Source: Glaciecola sp964195425 (lineage in GTDB: Bacteria; Pseudomonadota; Gammaproteobacteria; Enterobacterales; Alteromonadaceae). Taken from it: a stretch of DNA of 64,000 bases. The stretch is from assembly GCA_964195425.1 (NCBI GenBank), contig CAXMOM010000053.1, forward strand, positions 1 through 64,000, given 5' to 3'. Of the stretch, positions 8,477 through 17,001 are shown one piece after another; the stretch's first letter is position 1, and the number at the start of each line of letters is the position of its first letter. A model generated the notes under the pieces. That model ran no database searches. It was given only the letters and a program-made list of their open reading frames with translations, and had not been told where the DNA came from. Position numbers and translations under genes: made by a program.

Positions 8477-9429
8477 TGCCAGATTTAGAACTGATAATAC
8501 TGATTGTTGTTATGGTAGCCATATTGGTTCCTACCGCCGCTATGTTGGTTTGGTTTGAACGACGCCTGCTGGGCTTTTTTCAGCAACGTTATGGACCCAA
8601 TCGGGTTGGCTATTTCGGCATACTGCAGTCCCTCGCTGACCTGATAAAAATTCTGTTCAAACACGACTGGATCCCACCTTTTGCCGATCGACCGGTATTT
8701 GTATTGGCTCCGCTTATAGGCGCAATCGCGATATTGATGAGTTTTGCCGTGGTGCCAATGGCACCGGGTCTGCTAGTTTCAGACAGTAACATTGGCTTAT
8801 TATTTTTTCTGGCGATGACCTCGATGGCGGTGTATTCGGTGGTACTAGCTGGCTGGGCCTCCAACAACAAATATGCAGTTTTAGGCGGTATGCGTGCAGC
8901 CGCACAAACCATCAGCTACGAAGTGTTTATGGGCGTGTCACTCCTAGGTGTGGTTATTCTAAGCGGCAGCTTCAGGTTGAGTGACATTGTGCTGGCGCAG
9001 CAAGATATTTGGTTTGTATTCCCGCAATTTATTGGTTTTGTTGTTTTTTTCATTGCAGGTGTAGCTGAAAGCCACAGATTACCCTTTGACCTACCCGAGG
9101 CGGAAACTGAATTGACTGCGGGCTTTCATACTGAATACTCCGGAATCAAATTTGCATTATTCTTTCTCGGTGAATATCTCGGCATGATGTTAATTTCGAT
9201 GATGATCACTACTCTGTTTTTGGGTGGTTGGCTGGGCCCCTGGTTGCCGCCTTTTATGTGGTTTGTATTGAAGACAATGAGCTTAATCTGCTTTTTTATT
9301 CTGCTTAGGGCTGCGTTACCTAGACCTCGCTTTGATCAGCTATTGGAATTTGGTTGGAAATGGATGTTGCCTCTAGCATTACTCAATCTCGTAGGCACCG
9401 CCGTTGTTAAACTATGGGGAGATTTTTAA
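8476..9429 (+). CDS. nuoH: NADH-quinone oxidoreductase subunit H
   Basis: A 317-residue polytopic membrane subunit that forms the quinone chamber together with NuoB and NuoD. Hydrophobic segments occupy most of the length. Conserved loops are visible: ERRLLGFFQQRYGPNRVG near residue 18, YEVFMG near 150, and LPFDLPEAETELTAGFHTEYSG near 207. I chose ATG 8476 rather than the in-frame TTG three bases upstream because AAGGGAG at 8462-8468 is better spaced to the ATG, and it gives the usual TGATG coupling with nuoG. Confidence 0.95.
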   Translation: MPDLELIILIVVMVAILVPTAAMLVWFERRLLGFFQQRYGPNRVGYFGILQSLADLIKILFKHDWIPPFADRPVFVLAPLIGAIAILMSFAVVPMAPGLLVSDSNIGLLFFLAMTSMAVYSVVLAGWASNNKYAVLGGMRAAAQTISYEVFMGVSLLGVVILSGSFRLSDIVLAQQDIWFVFPQFIGFVVFFIAGVAESHRLPFDLPEAETELTAGFHTEYSGIKFALFFLGEYLGMMLISMMITTLFLGGWLGPWLPPFMWFVLKTMSLICFFILLRAALPRPRFDQLLEFGWKWMLPLALLNLVGTAVVKLWGDF

Positions 9430-9431
9430 CT

Positions 9432-9947
9432 ATGCTGACTCAAATTAGAACCCTGTGGACTGTTTTCAAACATTTGTTTGATAGAACAGACACGGTTCAG
9501 TACCCGGAAGAAAAACCTTATTTGGCGCCACGTTATCGCGGTCGGATTGTACTTACCCGCGACCCTGATGGAGAGGAACGTTGTGTTGCATGTAACCTAT
9601 GTGCCGTTGCCTGCCCGGTAGATTGTATTTCTTTGCAAAAAACCGAGGACGAACATGGCCGCTGGCGAGCCGACTTTTTTCGGATTAATTTTTCGCGCTG
9701 TATTATGTGCGGCTTGTGCGAAGAAGCCTGCCCTACATATGCTATTCAGTTAACCCCTGATGTGGAAATGGCCGAATACGACCGCCAAAGTATGGTCTAT
9801 GAGAAAGAGCACTTGTTAATTGACGGTTCAGGTAAATATCCTGACTACAACTTCTATCACAAAGCCGGTATTAGCGTAAAAGGAAAAGACAAAGGACAGG
9901 CCGATAACGAGAATCCTCCTGTTGATTTAAGGAGTTTAATGCCGTGA
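9432..9947 (+). CDS. nuoI: NADH-quinone oxidoreductase subunit I
   Basis: A 171-residue ferredoxin-like subunit holding two [4Fe-4S] clusters (N6a, N6b) between the NADH module and cluster N2. Both ligand sets are visible: CVACNLCAVACP and CIMCGLCEEACP. They are embedded in the highly conserved YRGRIVLTRDPDGEERC and RINFSRC contexts. I prefer ATG 9432, 2 bp after nuoH and about 9 bp after GGGGAG. An in-frame ATG at 9414 would overlap nuoH and add six residues. The C-terminus KGQADNENPPVDLRSLMP matches the E. coli type. Confidence 0.95.
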   Translation: MLTQIRTLWTVFKHLFDRTDTVQYPEEKPYLAPRYRGRIVLTRDPDGEERCVACNLCAVACPVDCISLQKTEDEHGRWRADFFRINFSRCIMCGLCEEACPTYAIQLTPDVEMAEYDRQSMVYEKEHLLIDGSGKYPDYNFYHKAGISVKGKDKGQADNENPPVDLRSLMP

Positions 9948-10489
9948 GTGGACAAGTATTATTCTATGTGAGTGGCAGCATAGCCGCACTCGCTAGTTTG
10001 TTAGTGGTAAGTAATAAGAACGCGGTTCATGCCTTGCTGTATTTAGTTGTCAGTTTATTAGCCTTGGCGCTGTGTTTTTACTTGCTAGGAGCGCCCTTTG
10101 CAGCCGCCCTGCAAATCATTGTTTATGCCGGTGCGATAATGGTGCTATTCGTATTTGCCGTGATGATTTTTAATATTAATCAAACAGATATCGAGCGCGA
10201 AAGCCAATGGCTAAAATGGCAGAGTTGGGTTGGCCCTACCCTGTTAGTAATGGTTTTGTTCGCTGAAATAATCTTTGTAATACTGTCTCACCAAAACTGG
10301 TCAACAAATTCGCAATCCGCCGCGCAGATAGAGCTAGTCGATGCCAGAGCGGTGGGTTCTTTATTATTTGGTCCTTATTTGCTGGCGGTTGAAATAGCGT
10401 CTTTTTTGCTGTTGGCAGGATTAGTCGGTGGCTATCATTTGGCTAAAGAGCTTCCAAACGCAAGCAATAAACAAGGGGGAAACCAGTAA
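9944..10489 (+). CDS. nuoJ: NADH-quinone oxidoreductase subunit J
   Basis: A 181-residue polytopic complex I subunit. About five hydrophobic segments are visible. The third carries the conserved IVYAGAIMVLFVFAVMI motif near residue 60, which includes the pi-bulge helix known to take part in coupling. The start is GTG at 9944 overlapping the nuoI stop (GTGA), supported by TAAGGAG about 10 bp upstream. It ends with TAATG, shared with nuoK. Confidence 0.93.
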   Translation: MSGQVLFYVSGSIAALASLLVVSNKNAVHALLYLVVSLLALALCFYLLGAPFAAALQIIVYAGAIMVLFVFAVMIFNINQTDIERESQWLKWQSWVGPTLLVMVLFAEIIFVILSHQNWSTNSQSAAQIELVDARAVGSLLFGPYLLAVEIASFLLLAGLVGGYHLAKELPNASNKQGGNQ

Positions 10490-10794
10490 TGACTATTCCT
10501 ATTGAACATGGTTTTGTATTGGTTGCACTGCTTTGGGCGATCGGATTAGTCGGTTTGTTAAGTCGCAAAAACACCCTATTTATGCTGATGTCGATGGAGA
10601 TTATGCTGAATGCTGGCGCTCTGGCGTTTATATTGGCCGGAAGTCTTTGGCAACAAGCCGACGGACAGGTTATTTATATCCTGATCCTCAGTATTGCCGC
10701 TGCCGAAGTAGGGCTAGGTCTAGCCCTGCTTATTCGTTTACGCCAGCATATCGACGATTTGGATATCGATAGACTAGATGAGATGAAGGGATGA
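10489..10794 (+). CDS. nuoK: NADH-quinone oxidoreductase subunit K
   Basis: A 101-residue, three-helix membrane subunit. The two buried glutamates known to be needed for proton pumping are visible: one in LMSMEIMLNA near residue 37 and one in AAAEVGLGLALL near 72. The start shares one base with the nuoJ stop, and the stop overlaps nuoL by 4 bp. Length is typical of the family. Confidence 0.94.
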   Translation: MTIPIEHGFVLVALLWAIGLVGLLSRKNTLFMLMSMEIMLNAGALAFILAGSLWQQADGQVIYILILSIAAAEVGLGLALLIRLRQHIDDLDIDRLDEMKG

Positions 10795-12617
10795 ATATGC
10801 AAAACCTGCTGTTTCTTGTGCCCTTATTGCCGCTTGTTTCATCCCTTATATTGTTGCTGTTGACCGGTCGACTTTCGCCCATGCTAGTGGCTCTGCTGGG
10901 AGTTGGATCAATGGGTTTAGCCGCCACTTTGACTCTGCTTATTGGCATTGAATTTATTAGTATGGGAGGCGGCTCCTTCCAACAGGTGCTATTCAACTGG
11001 CTACCTATAGCCGGTGCGTCTCTAAACGTCGGTTTGCATCTAGATCAGCTATCCCTGGTGATGATGGGTGTGATAACCGGTGTGGGTTGGATGATCCACT
11101 GGTATGCCGCAGCCTACATGTTCGGCGACAAAGAGGTGCAGCGCTTTTTTGTGTATATGAATCTGTTTGTGTTTGCCATGTTGATTTTGGTATTGGGCGA
11201 TAGCCTGGTGCTGTTGTATTTAGGATGGGAAGGTGTCGGTTTGTGCAGCTTTTTGCTTATTGGCTTTTGGCAATACAAAGACAATAATGTTGTCGCCGCT
11301 AAAAAAGCTTTTATTGTCACGCGGGTCGGCGACACCGCAATGATGATTGGGCTGCTGGTATTATTCAGTGAATTTGGCAGTTTGCATATCAACACAATAG
11401 TCGAATCCACTATGCATATATCCCAAAGTAACTTATGGCTCGCCTGTATATTACTGGTAGGAGGCGCGGTAGGTAAGTCGGCACAATTGCCACTGCAAAC
11501 ATGGTTACCTGACGCCATGGCAGGCCCTACTCCCGTTAGCGCGCTAATACATGCAGCCACAATGGTGACCGCCGGTGTGTACCTGATTGCCAGAATGCAT
11601 CCCCTATTTTTACAAGTTGAAGGGGTATTAACTTTAGTTGCTTGGATTGGCGCACTTACCCTAGTATTGGCCGGATTGGCTGCACTAGCGCAGTCGGATA
11701 TCAAACGTATTTTGGCCTACTCTACCATGAGTCAAATTGGCTATATGTTTTTAGGTCTTGGTGCATTGGCCTTTGATGCGGCTATTTTTCATCTAATGAC
11801 CCATGCGTTTTTTAAAGCCCTACTATTTTTAACCGCCGGCAGCATTATTTTAAAAATGCACCACCAACAAGATATCTTCAAGATGGGAGGACTATTTAAA
11901 AGTTTACCTCTGAGCTCTACATTTTTATTAATTGGCTTGTTAGCACTCGTAGCCTTCCCTGGCAGCTCAGGATTTTTTAGTAAAGAAGCCATACTGGCGG
12001 CAACTTATACGGCCCATACTGCTGGTCCAACACTGTGGTGGTTTGGCGTACTGGGCGCATTTTTAACTAGCCTGTATAGCTTTCGCTTACTGTTTATCGT
12101 CTGTTTTGGTCCGGCCAATCATCACCTAGAAGAAGTTGATTACAAGCCATCCAGCCAATTGGTTGTACCTTTATTGCCTTTGCTTACATTAGCTCTAGTA
12201 GGCGGATTTATAAGTTTGGATTTTAGTCAGATCTTTGGCCCCCCGGATCATCCCCATTTGCCGTTATGGATAGAATGGATGCCTGTTACCGTGGCAGTTG
12301 TCGGCTTTATCTTAGCGTGGATATTGTATTTTCCACGCAAATCCATGCAGGCTAGTTATGGACTTATCCATAATTTCTGTCGAGATGGTTTAGGCTTCGA
12401 TTGGCTCTATGAGCAAGTTTTTACCAAACCTTTACAACTATTCGCACGGATAAACAAAAGTGATGTTATCGACCACTTTTATCATTTTGTCGCTTGGTGC
12501 AATTTCAGCCTGAATGAAGTATTGGTTATCAGTCAAAACGGTAAGTTACGTTGGTACCTGTTTGCCACTCTCACTGGCTGTGCCATGATGTTAGGAGGCT
12601 TAGTATGGTGGTCTTAA
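10791..12617 (+). CDS. nuoL: NADH-quinone oxidoreductase subunit L (antiporter-like)
   Basis: A 608-residue polytopic, antiporter-like subunit at the distal end of the complex I membrane arm, with a C-terminal extension fitting the lateral helix. Key residues are visible: the glutamate in LGWEGVGLCSFLLIGFW near residue 145, the lysine and proline-rich KSAQLPLQTWLPDAMAGPTPVSALIHAATMV near 230, and KRILAYSTMSQIGYM near 305. It overlaps nuoK by 4 bp and nuoM by 13 bp. Confidence 0.95.
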   Translation: MNMQNLLFLVPLLPLVSSLILLLLTGRLSPMLVALLGVGSMGLAATLTLLIGIEFISMGGGSFQQVLFNWLPIAGASLNVGLHLDQLSLVMMGVITGVGWMIHWYAAAYMFGDKEVQRFFVYMNLFVFAMLILVLGDSLVLLYLGWEGVGLCSFLLIGFWQYKDNNVVAAKKAFIVTRVGDTAMMIGLLVLFSEFGSLHINTIVESTMHISQSNLWLACILLVGGAVGKSAQLPLQTWLPDAMAGPTPVSALIHAATMVTAGVYLIARMHPLFLQVEGVLTLVAWIGALTLVLAGLAALAQSDIKRILAYSTMSQIGYMFLGLGALAFDAAIFHLMTHAFFKALLFLTAGSIILKMHHQQDIFKMGGLFKSLPLSSTFLLIGLLALVAFPGSSGFFSKEAILAATYTAHTAGPTLWWFGVLGAFLTSLYSFRLLFIVCFGPANHHLEEVDYKPSSQLVVPLLPLLTLALVGGFISLDFSQIFGPPDHPHLPLWIEWMPVTVAVVGFILAWILYFPRKSMQASYGLIHNFCRDGLGFDWLYEQVFTKPLQLFARINKSDVIDHFYHFVAWCNFSLNEVLVISQNGKLRWYLFATLTGCAMMLGGLVWWS

Positions 12618-14056
12618 GTTTGCTTATTTTCTTGCCACTGATATTTGGCTCGCTCGCTTGGTTTAGTGAAAATAAATTCAGCGGTTCAGGCAACTGGATC
12701 ACGCTGTTTAGTTTAATTGGCTTGTTAATTTTTAGTCTCTACCTTAGCACTAGCGGCACTAGCAGCCTTAGTTGGGAATGGTTTGCCCGCTTTAATATTC
12801 ATTTTGCGTTGCTCTACGATGGACTGGCCTTATTGCTGGTGATCCTAACCCTTTCTTTGGCAATTTTGGCGGTATTAGTTTCCTGGCATGAAATCGAACA
12901 AAATCGTGGCTTTTTTCATTTCAATTTGATGTTTAGTGTGGCTGGAATAGTCGGTGTATTTTTAGCTGATGATCTGTTCTTGTTTTTCTTATTCTGGGAA
13001 GTCATGTTGTTGCCCATGACAGCGTTAATTCTTATCTGGGGTCATGAGAAACGCCGCTATGCTGCTATTAAGTTTTTTATCTTTACTCAGGCAAGCAGCT
13101 TGTTGATGTTAGTGGCCATTATTGCCTTAGCCCTTCAGAATCAAAGCCAAACAGGGGAACTCAGTTTTAACCTTGCTGAATTACAACTGTTAGTGATACC
13201 CGATAATATACAATATTGGCTTATGCTGGGTTTCTTTATCGCCTTCGCGGTTAAATTACCCATGGTGCCTTTGCATAGCTGGTTGCCCGATGCGCATACA
13301 CAGGCTCCCACTGCCGGTAGCGTTTTGTTGGCGGGAATATTATTAAAAACCGGCGCTTATGGTTTAATTCGCATTGTATTGCCGCTATTCCCCGAGGCCA
13401 CCATGGAATTTGCTCCCGTGGCAGTCACCTTAGGCGTTGTCAGTATTATTTATGGGGCCTTAATGGCTTACAGCCAAACTGACTTTAAACGACTAGTGGC
13501 TTATTCGAGTGTAAGCCATATGGGTTTTGTATTGCTTGCACTATTTAGCTGGCATGAAGTTGCCTTGCAAGGCGCCATCTTAACCATTGTGGCCCATGGC
13601 ATAAGCAGTGCAGCTCTATTTTCCATGGCCGGCATGATCCAGCATCGTATTCATAGCCGTGAACTAGAAGAAATGGGCGGCATGTGGGCGAGTGCCCCTA
13701 AAATGGCAACAGTAACTTTGATCTTTGTAATGTCAGGTATTGGTATGCCGGGAATGGCTAACTTCAATGGCGAGTTATTTACTTTGCTTGGCAGCTATCA
13801 ACAGTTTCCTATGCACACTATAGTCGCGTCCTTAGGCATAATTGGTTCAGCAGTTTATGGCTTACATTTATTTCAGCGAGCCTTTCAGGGGCCAGCTAAA
13901 GTGGATATCAAAGACTTACATATGCGCGAATTGGTATTCACCAGCCTTTTAGTCGTGGCCTTACTCTATTTCGGATTGCAACCGCATGTATTATTGGAGC
14001 TCAGTAGTGACACCCTTAGTAGTTTGATGGCAATCGCCAAGGAGTTACGCCCATGA
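12605..14056 (+). CDS. nuoM: NADH-quinone oxidoreductase subunit M (antiporter-like)
   Basis: A 483-residue antiporter-like membrane subunit. The functional glutamate lies in FLFFLFWEVMLLPM near residue 125. The lysine-containing discontinuous-helix region KLPMVPLHSWLPDAHTQAPTAGS starts near residue 215, and KRLVAYSSVSHMGFV near 297. I chose ATG 12605, six bases after AGGAGG (12593-12598), over a longer frame reaching back to a TTG inside nuoL, whose translation is not hydrophobic or conserved. The end overlaps nuoN by 4 bp. Confidence 0.94.
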   Translation: MVVLSLLIFLPLIFGSLAWFSENKFSGSGNWITLFSLIGLLIFSLYLSTSGTSSLSWEWFARFNIHFALLYDGLALLLVILTLSLAILAVLVSWHEIEQNRGFFHFNLMFSVAGIVGVFLADDLFLFFLFWEVMLLPMTALILIWGHEKRRYAAIKFFIFTQASSLLMLVAIIALALQNQSQTGELSFNLAELQLLVIPDNIQYWLMLGFFIAFAVKLPMVPLHSWLPDAHTQAPTAGSVLLAGILLKTGAYGLIRIVLPLFPEATMEFAPVAVTLGVVSIIYGALMAYSQTDFKRLVAYSSVSHMGFVLLALFSWHEVALQGAILTIVAHGISSAALFSMAGMIQHRIHSRELEEMGGMWASAPKMATVTLIFVMSGIGMPGMANFNGELFTLLGSYQQFPMHTIVASLGIIGSAVYGLHLFQRAFQGPAKVDIKDLHMRELVFTSLLVVALLYFGLQPHVLLELSSDTLSSLMAIAKELRP

Positions 14057-15486
14057 GCATACAAGATTTGTGGTTGCTGCTGCCCGTTTTGATTATCAGT
14101 GCTGGTATTTTGGCAGTGATGATCCAAGCTAGCTGGAGGCGCAGTCGTTTTATTGCTCTGGGCATTAGCCTGGTCACTCTGTTGCTAGCTTTAACGGCAT
14201 TAATCTACCAATACCCTACGGATGTGAAGACCATCACCATCCTTTTCGAGTACGAACCCATAGGCGGCTTCTTTAGCTTACTACTATTGCTAGTAGGAAT
14301 TTCGGTTGCCCTACTACAAGGCCCTTATATGGGGCCGAACTGTAAAGAAGTAGCAGAAGAGTTTTATATACTACTGTTGTTATCTTGCCTGGGTGCAATG
14401 TTGTTGGTGATGTCTCGTCATGTGGGTAGCGTGATCCTCAGTATTGAATTAATGAGTTTGGCGATGTTAGCGATTCTGGCCTATAACCGAGAGCGTAAAC
14501 TGGCTCTGGAAGGCGCCATGAAGTACTTATTATTGTCTGGTGCGGCCACAAGCGTGTTGCTGATCGGCTTTGCCTTAATGTATGCCAGCAGTGGACAGCT
14601 TATGCTAGTTGATATGTTGCAATCACCCATGGGCCTGATGGCTAAAAGTGGTTTTGTTTTAGTGTTAGCCGGGCTTGCCTTCAAGTTATCTTTGGTGCCA
14701 CTACATTTCTGGACACCTGATGTCTATCAGGGGGCGCCCGTTAACTCGACCTTGTTACTGACAACTTTGTCTAAAGCGGCAGTCTTTGCCCTATTTATTA
14801 AATTAATATTGCATGTCCCTGCTGAATTTGAAGCAGACATGGTACGTATGCTTAGCTGGATGGCGATTGCCAGTATGTTATTGGGTAACTGGCTGGCATT
14901 ACAACAGCAAAGTATCAAGCGCTTGATGGCCTACTCGGCCATCGCTCATATGGGGTACGTGTTAGTTGCCGCTGTGATTGCCATGAACATAGATCAGAGT
15001 TTAGTATTGGAAGGCGTCAGTTATTATTTATTAGCCTATCTGATTGCCTCAATTTTGATATTTGCAGTACTCACATTGCTATCTAAACTTGATGATCAGC
15101 AAGATCTCGATGAGCTACCGCAACTACAAGGCTTGTTTTGGCAACATCCTTGGCTTGCCAGCATTATGACCTTAGCCTTCCTATCGCTGGCCGGTATGCC
15201 TATAACAATAGGCTTTATTGGTAAATTTTACTTACTGACTCTGGCAATCAAACTCTCTGCGTGGTGGTTAGTTACGGCCATGTTGGTCGGCAGTGCGGTC
15301 GGTCTATACTATTACTTGCGCGTTATTTTCACCCTGTTTGCCCCAGCCAAGAGTGACATACAACAAACACCGGGGGCTTACGTTAGCAAAATATGGATAG
15401 GCATTATTGCGGCAAGCTTACTCATTCTAGGGATCTTGCCCGGTCTGTTGGGGGATCAACTAAGAAACATATTGGCAATTGGCTAG
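14053..15486 (+). CDS. nuoN: NADH-quinone oxidoreductase subunit N (antiporter-like)
   Basis: A 477-residue antiporter-like membrane subunit and the last gene of the operon. Visible signatures are a glutamate in ILSIELMSLAMLA near residue 135, LSLVPLHFWTPDVYQGAPV near 216, and KRLMAYSAIAHMGYVLVA near 290. The start overlaps nuoM by 4 bp (ATGA). A terminator-like hairpin follows within 20 bp, closing the nuoA-N transcription unit. Confidence 0.95.
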   Translation: MSIQDLWLLLPVLIISAGILAVMIQASWRRSRFIALGISLVTLLLALTALIYQYPTDVKTITILFEYEPIGGFFSLLLLLVGISVALLQGPYMGPNCKEVAEEFYILLLLSCLGAMLLVMSRHVGSVILSIELMSLAMLAILAYNRERKLALEGAMKYLLLSGAATSVLLIGFALMYASSGQLMLVDMLQSPMGLMAKSGFVLVLAGLAFKLSLVPLHFWTPDVYQGAPVNSTLLLTTLSKAAVFALFIKLILHVPAEFEADMVRMLSWMAIASMLLGNWLALQQQSIKRLMAYSAIAHMGYVLVAAVIAMNIDQSLVLEGVSYYLLAYLIASILIFAVLTLLSKLDDQQDLDELPQLQGLFWQHPWLASIMTLAFLSLAGMPITIGFIGKFYLLTLAIKLSAWWLVTAMLVGSAVGLYYYLRVIFTLFAPAKSDIQQTPGAYVSKIWIGIIAASLLILGILPGLLGDQLRNILAIG

Positions 15487-15499
15487 CGTGTCAAAAAGT

Positions 15500-15530
15500 A
15501 AAAAGCGGTTATTGATCGAAATAGCTTTTT
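15500..15530 (+). terminator. Probable terminator after nuoN
   Basis: AAAAAGC at 15500-15506 pairs with GCTTTTT at 15524-15530. An inner TATT/AATA extension lies around a GATCGA loop, with a three-base bulge. The U run forms the end of the 3' arm. It is AT-rich, so strength is uncertain, but its position right after the operon supports the call. Confidence 0.5.
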
Positions 15531-15583
15531 AGCTTGTATACTTTGATATATCTATTAATGCCAACTTACACGATGTGAAAACT

Positions 15584-15661
15584 TATAATAACTTTTCGCA
15601 GGGCTCCCCTCCTAAGTGATAGCACAAAGCTTGGAATCCTGTCGAGGACGCCACTTTTTCT
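15584..15661 (+). ncRNA. Candidate short structured RNA or leader before smrA
   Basis: A perfect TATAAT at 15584-15589 is followed, about 12 bp on, by a GC-rich block (15600-15655) that stands out in the AT-rich gap and ends in CTTTTT. Small hairpins can be drawn: AGGG/CCCT around 15600-15610, and GG..TCC with GGA..CC around 15632-15651, closed by a TGTC-type loop. No good -35 element is seen. I could not match it to a riboswitch class I know. It could be a 60-nt small RNA or the 5' leader of smrA. Confidence 0.3.
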
Positions 15662-15686
15662 TTATGTAGTTTTATGGGAGATCTTG

Positions 15687-16274
15687 ATGAACGCAGAAGA
15701 TAAGCAAGACATCTCTTTTATGTCAGAAATGCAAGACGTAACACCTATAGCCAAAATCAATAAAGTGGCTGTGGCAAACCGCCACATTGAAACCCTTAGC
15801 CAACGACTCAAGCGTGAAGCACTTGAAAAACAGATTGCGCTAGATGATAACGGCTTAAGTGTAGACAACGTCGTGCCCTTAGATCCTCATGATTTTTTGT
15901 CATATAAGCAAGATGGTGTTCAAGAAGGTGTATTTAAAAACCTGCGATTAGGTAAATATCAAATAGACTCGCGCTTATCACTGCGAGGCGTGAAATTCGA
16001 CGACGCACGGTTATCGATTTTTAATACTATAACCGATTGTCATCAACGCGGAATACGCACCTTACTTGTTGAGCATGGCTTAGGATTACAGTCAAAACCT
16101 TTCCCTGGCTTTATGAAAAGTTATGTAAACCGTTGGCTAAGTGAAATGGAAGCGGTTATTGCCTACCATACTGCCCTAAAGCAACATGGTGGCTTGGCGT
16201 GCGTATACGTACTGCTTAAAAAGCACCCAAACCAAAAGCAAATAAACCGCGAAATACATCAAAAACGTCGGTAG
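15687..16274 (+). CDS. smrA: Smr-domain protein (SmrA-like DNA endonuclease)
   Basis: A 195-residue protein with a C-terminal Smr (small MutS-related) domain. Visible elements are LSLRGVKFDDARLSIFNTI near residue 100, corresponding to the LDLHG-type opening, and GIRTLLVEHGLG near 120, the HGxG signature. The charged N-terminal half resembles the extension seen in SmrA/YdaL proteins. Smr domains are known nicking endonucleases on DNA or RNA, but the physiological role here is inferred only by family. ATG 15687 lies six bases after GGGAG; an in-frame TTG one codon upstream is less well spaced. Confidence 0.85.
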   Translation: MNAEDKQDISFMSEMQDVTPIAKINKVAVANRHIETLSQRLKREALEKQIALDDNGLSVDNVVPLDPHDFLSYKQDGVQEGVFKNLRLGKYQIDSRLSLRGVKFDDARLSIFNTITDCHQRGIRTLLVEHGLGLQSKPFPGFMKSYVNRWLSEMEAVIAYHTALKQHGGLACVYVLLKKHPNQKQINREIHQKRR

Positions 16275-16600
16275 CTTAATTGTGGTAGATTGCCTGTAGA
16301 TTGTCATATTCTGTAAGCAGAGTATCGATAAAATAGGAAAATAGTCTTATCGATGTAGTAAAAAAAACTTTAAGAATCCAATATTGTATTGCTACTTATT
16401 GCCAAATGTAACTTACTATATTGACACTCCTCCATAAAAAAAAGCTAACCGTCTGATTTAAAATATTTTATTAAAAATATCCTCACAAAACTTCGTAACA
16501 AATTTTTACATCATACTTTTTCAAATTAACAACTTTTCTGTATTTTTGTACGACTATAAGTATGCGACTAATCGCAATAACTTAAATCTCGGAGTTTATA
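16275..16600. other. Intergenic region between smrA and the DUF3718 gene
   Basis: This AT-rich gap has no credible ORF. An 8-bp inverted repeat ATCGATAA/TTATCGAT at 16324-16331 and 16347-16354 may form a weak hairpin after smrA. A TTGACA hexamer lies at 16421-16426 but lacks a matching -10. The promoter of the next gene is probably closer to it, around TATAAG near 16554. Confidence 0.3.
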
Positions 16601-16975
16601 ATGAATATTTCTAAAGCAAAATTACTACTAGTAGCCTTAACACTTACCGCTGCAAATTTAGCAACTGCTGGCAACAGTCAAACATACGTGGCACAAAATG
16701 ATTTAACTGAAAGTAAGATTTGTGTAGCGGCAGCTACTGGTTCAAACTCTCGCATGAACAGCACCATTAAACAAATGTTACCCACCAAACTTATGCACAC
16801 AAAATATACACTAGTTGCGAACAAGCTTAAATGTAACGGCATGAACGTAGCTGATTTCGCAGAACAGGCAGGCAATATTGAAGTTGCAAACAAACTAAAG
16901 TCATATCGCACTAAGAATGTAAAAATTCAGGATATAGCGGCTATCGATACTAACACTGCGATCATTAATGGCTAG
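16601..16975 (+). CDS. Exported DUF3718-family protein
   Basis: A 124-residue protein with a clear Sec signal peptide (MNISKAKLLLVALTLTAANL, probable cleavage after ATA near residue 23). The mature part has two cysteines, in KICVAAATG and LKCNGMNVADFAEQAG, a pattern I associate with DUF3718 proteins common in Alteromonadales and Shewanella. The two cysteines may form a disulfide in the periplasm (inference). A CTCGGAG site precedes the ATG. It appears monocistronic. Function is unknown. Confidence 0.75.
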   Translation: MNISKAKLLLVALTLTAANLATAGNSQTYVAQNDLTESKICVAAATGSNSRMNSTIKQMLPTKLMHTKYTLVANKLKCNGMNVADFAEQAGNIEVANKLKSYRTKNVKIQDIAAIDTNTAIING

Positions 16976-17001
16976 TAATTGGGCTAATAAGTACTTGGTA
17001 A

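Noticed and set aside
11114..11704. 196-codon open frame antisense to nuoL
   Set aside because: It is the mirror of a strongly conserved membrane gene; composition (Ser/Thr/Asn/Ile-rich, no domain) is typical of a shadow frame.
15600..15661. Cobalamin or cyclic-di-GMP riboswitch before smrA
   Set aside because: Only short segments look similar; the B12 box, the GEMM core and the required helices are not present, and smrA is not a usual target.
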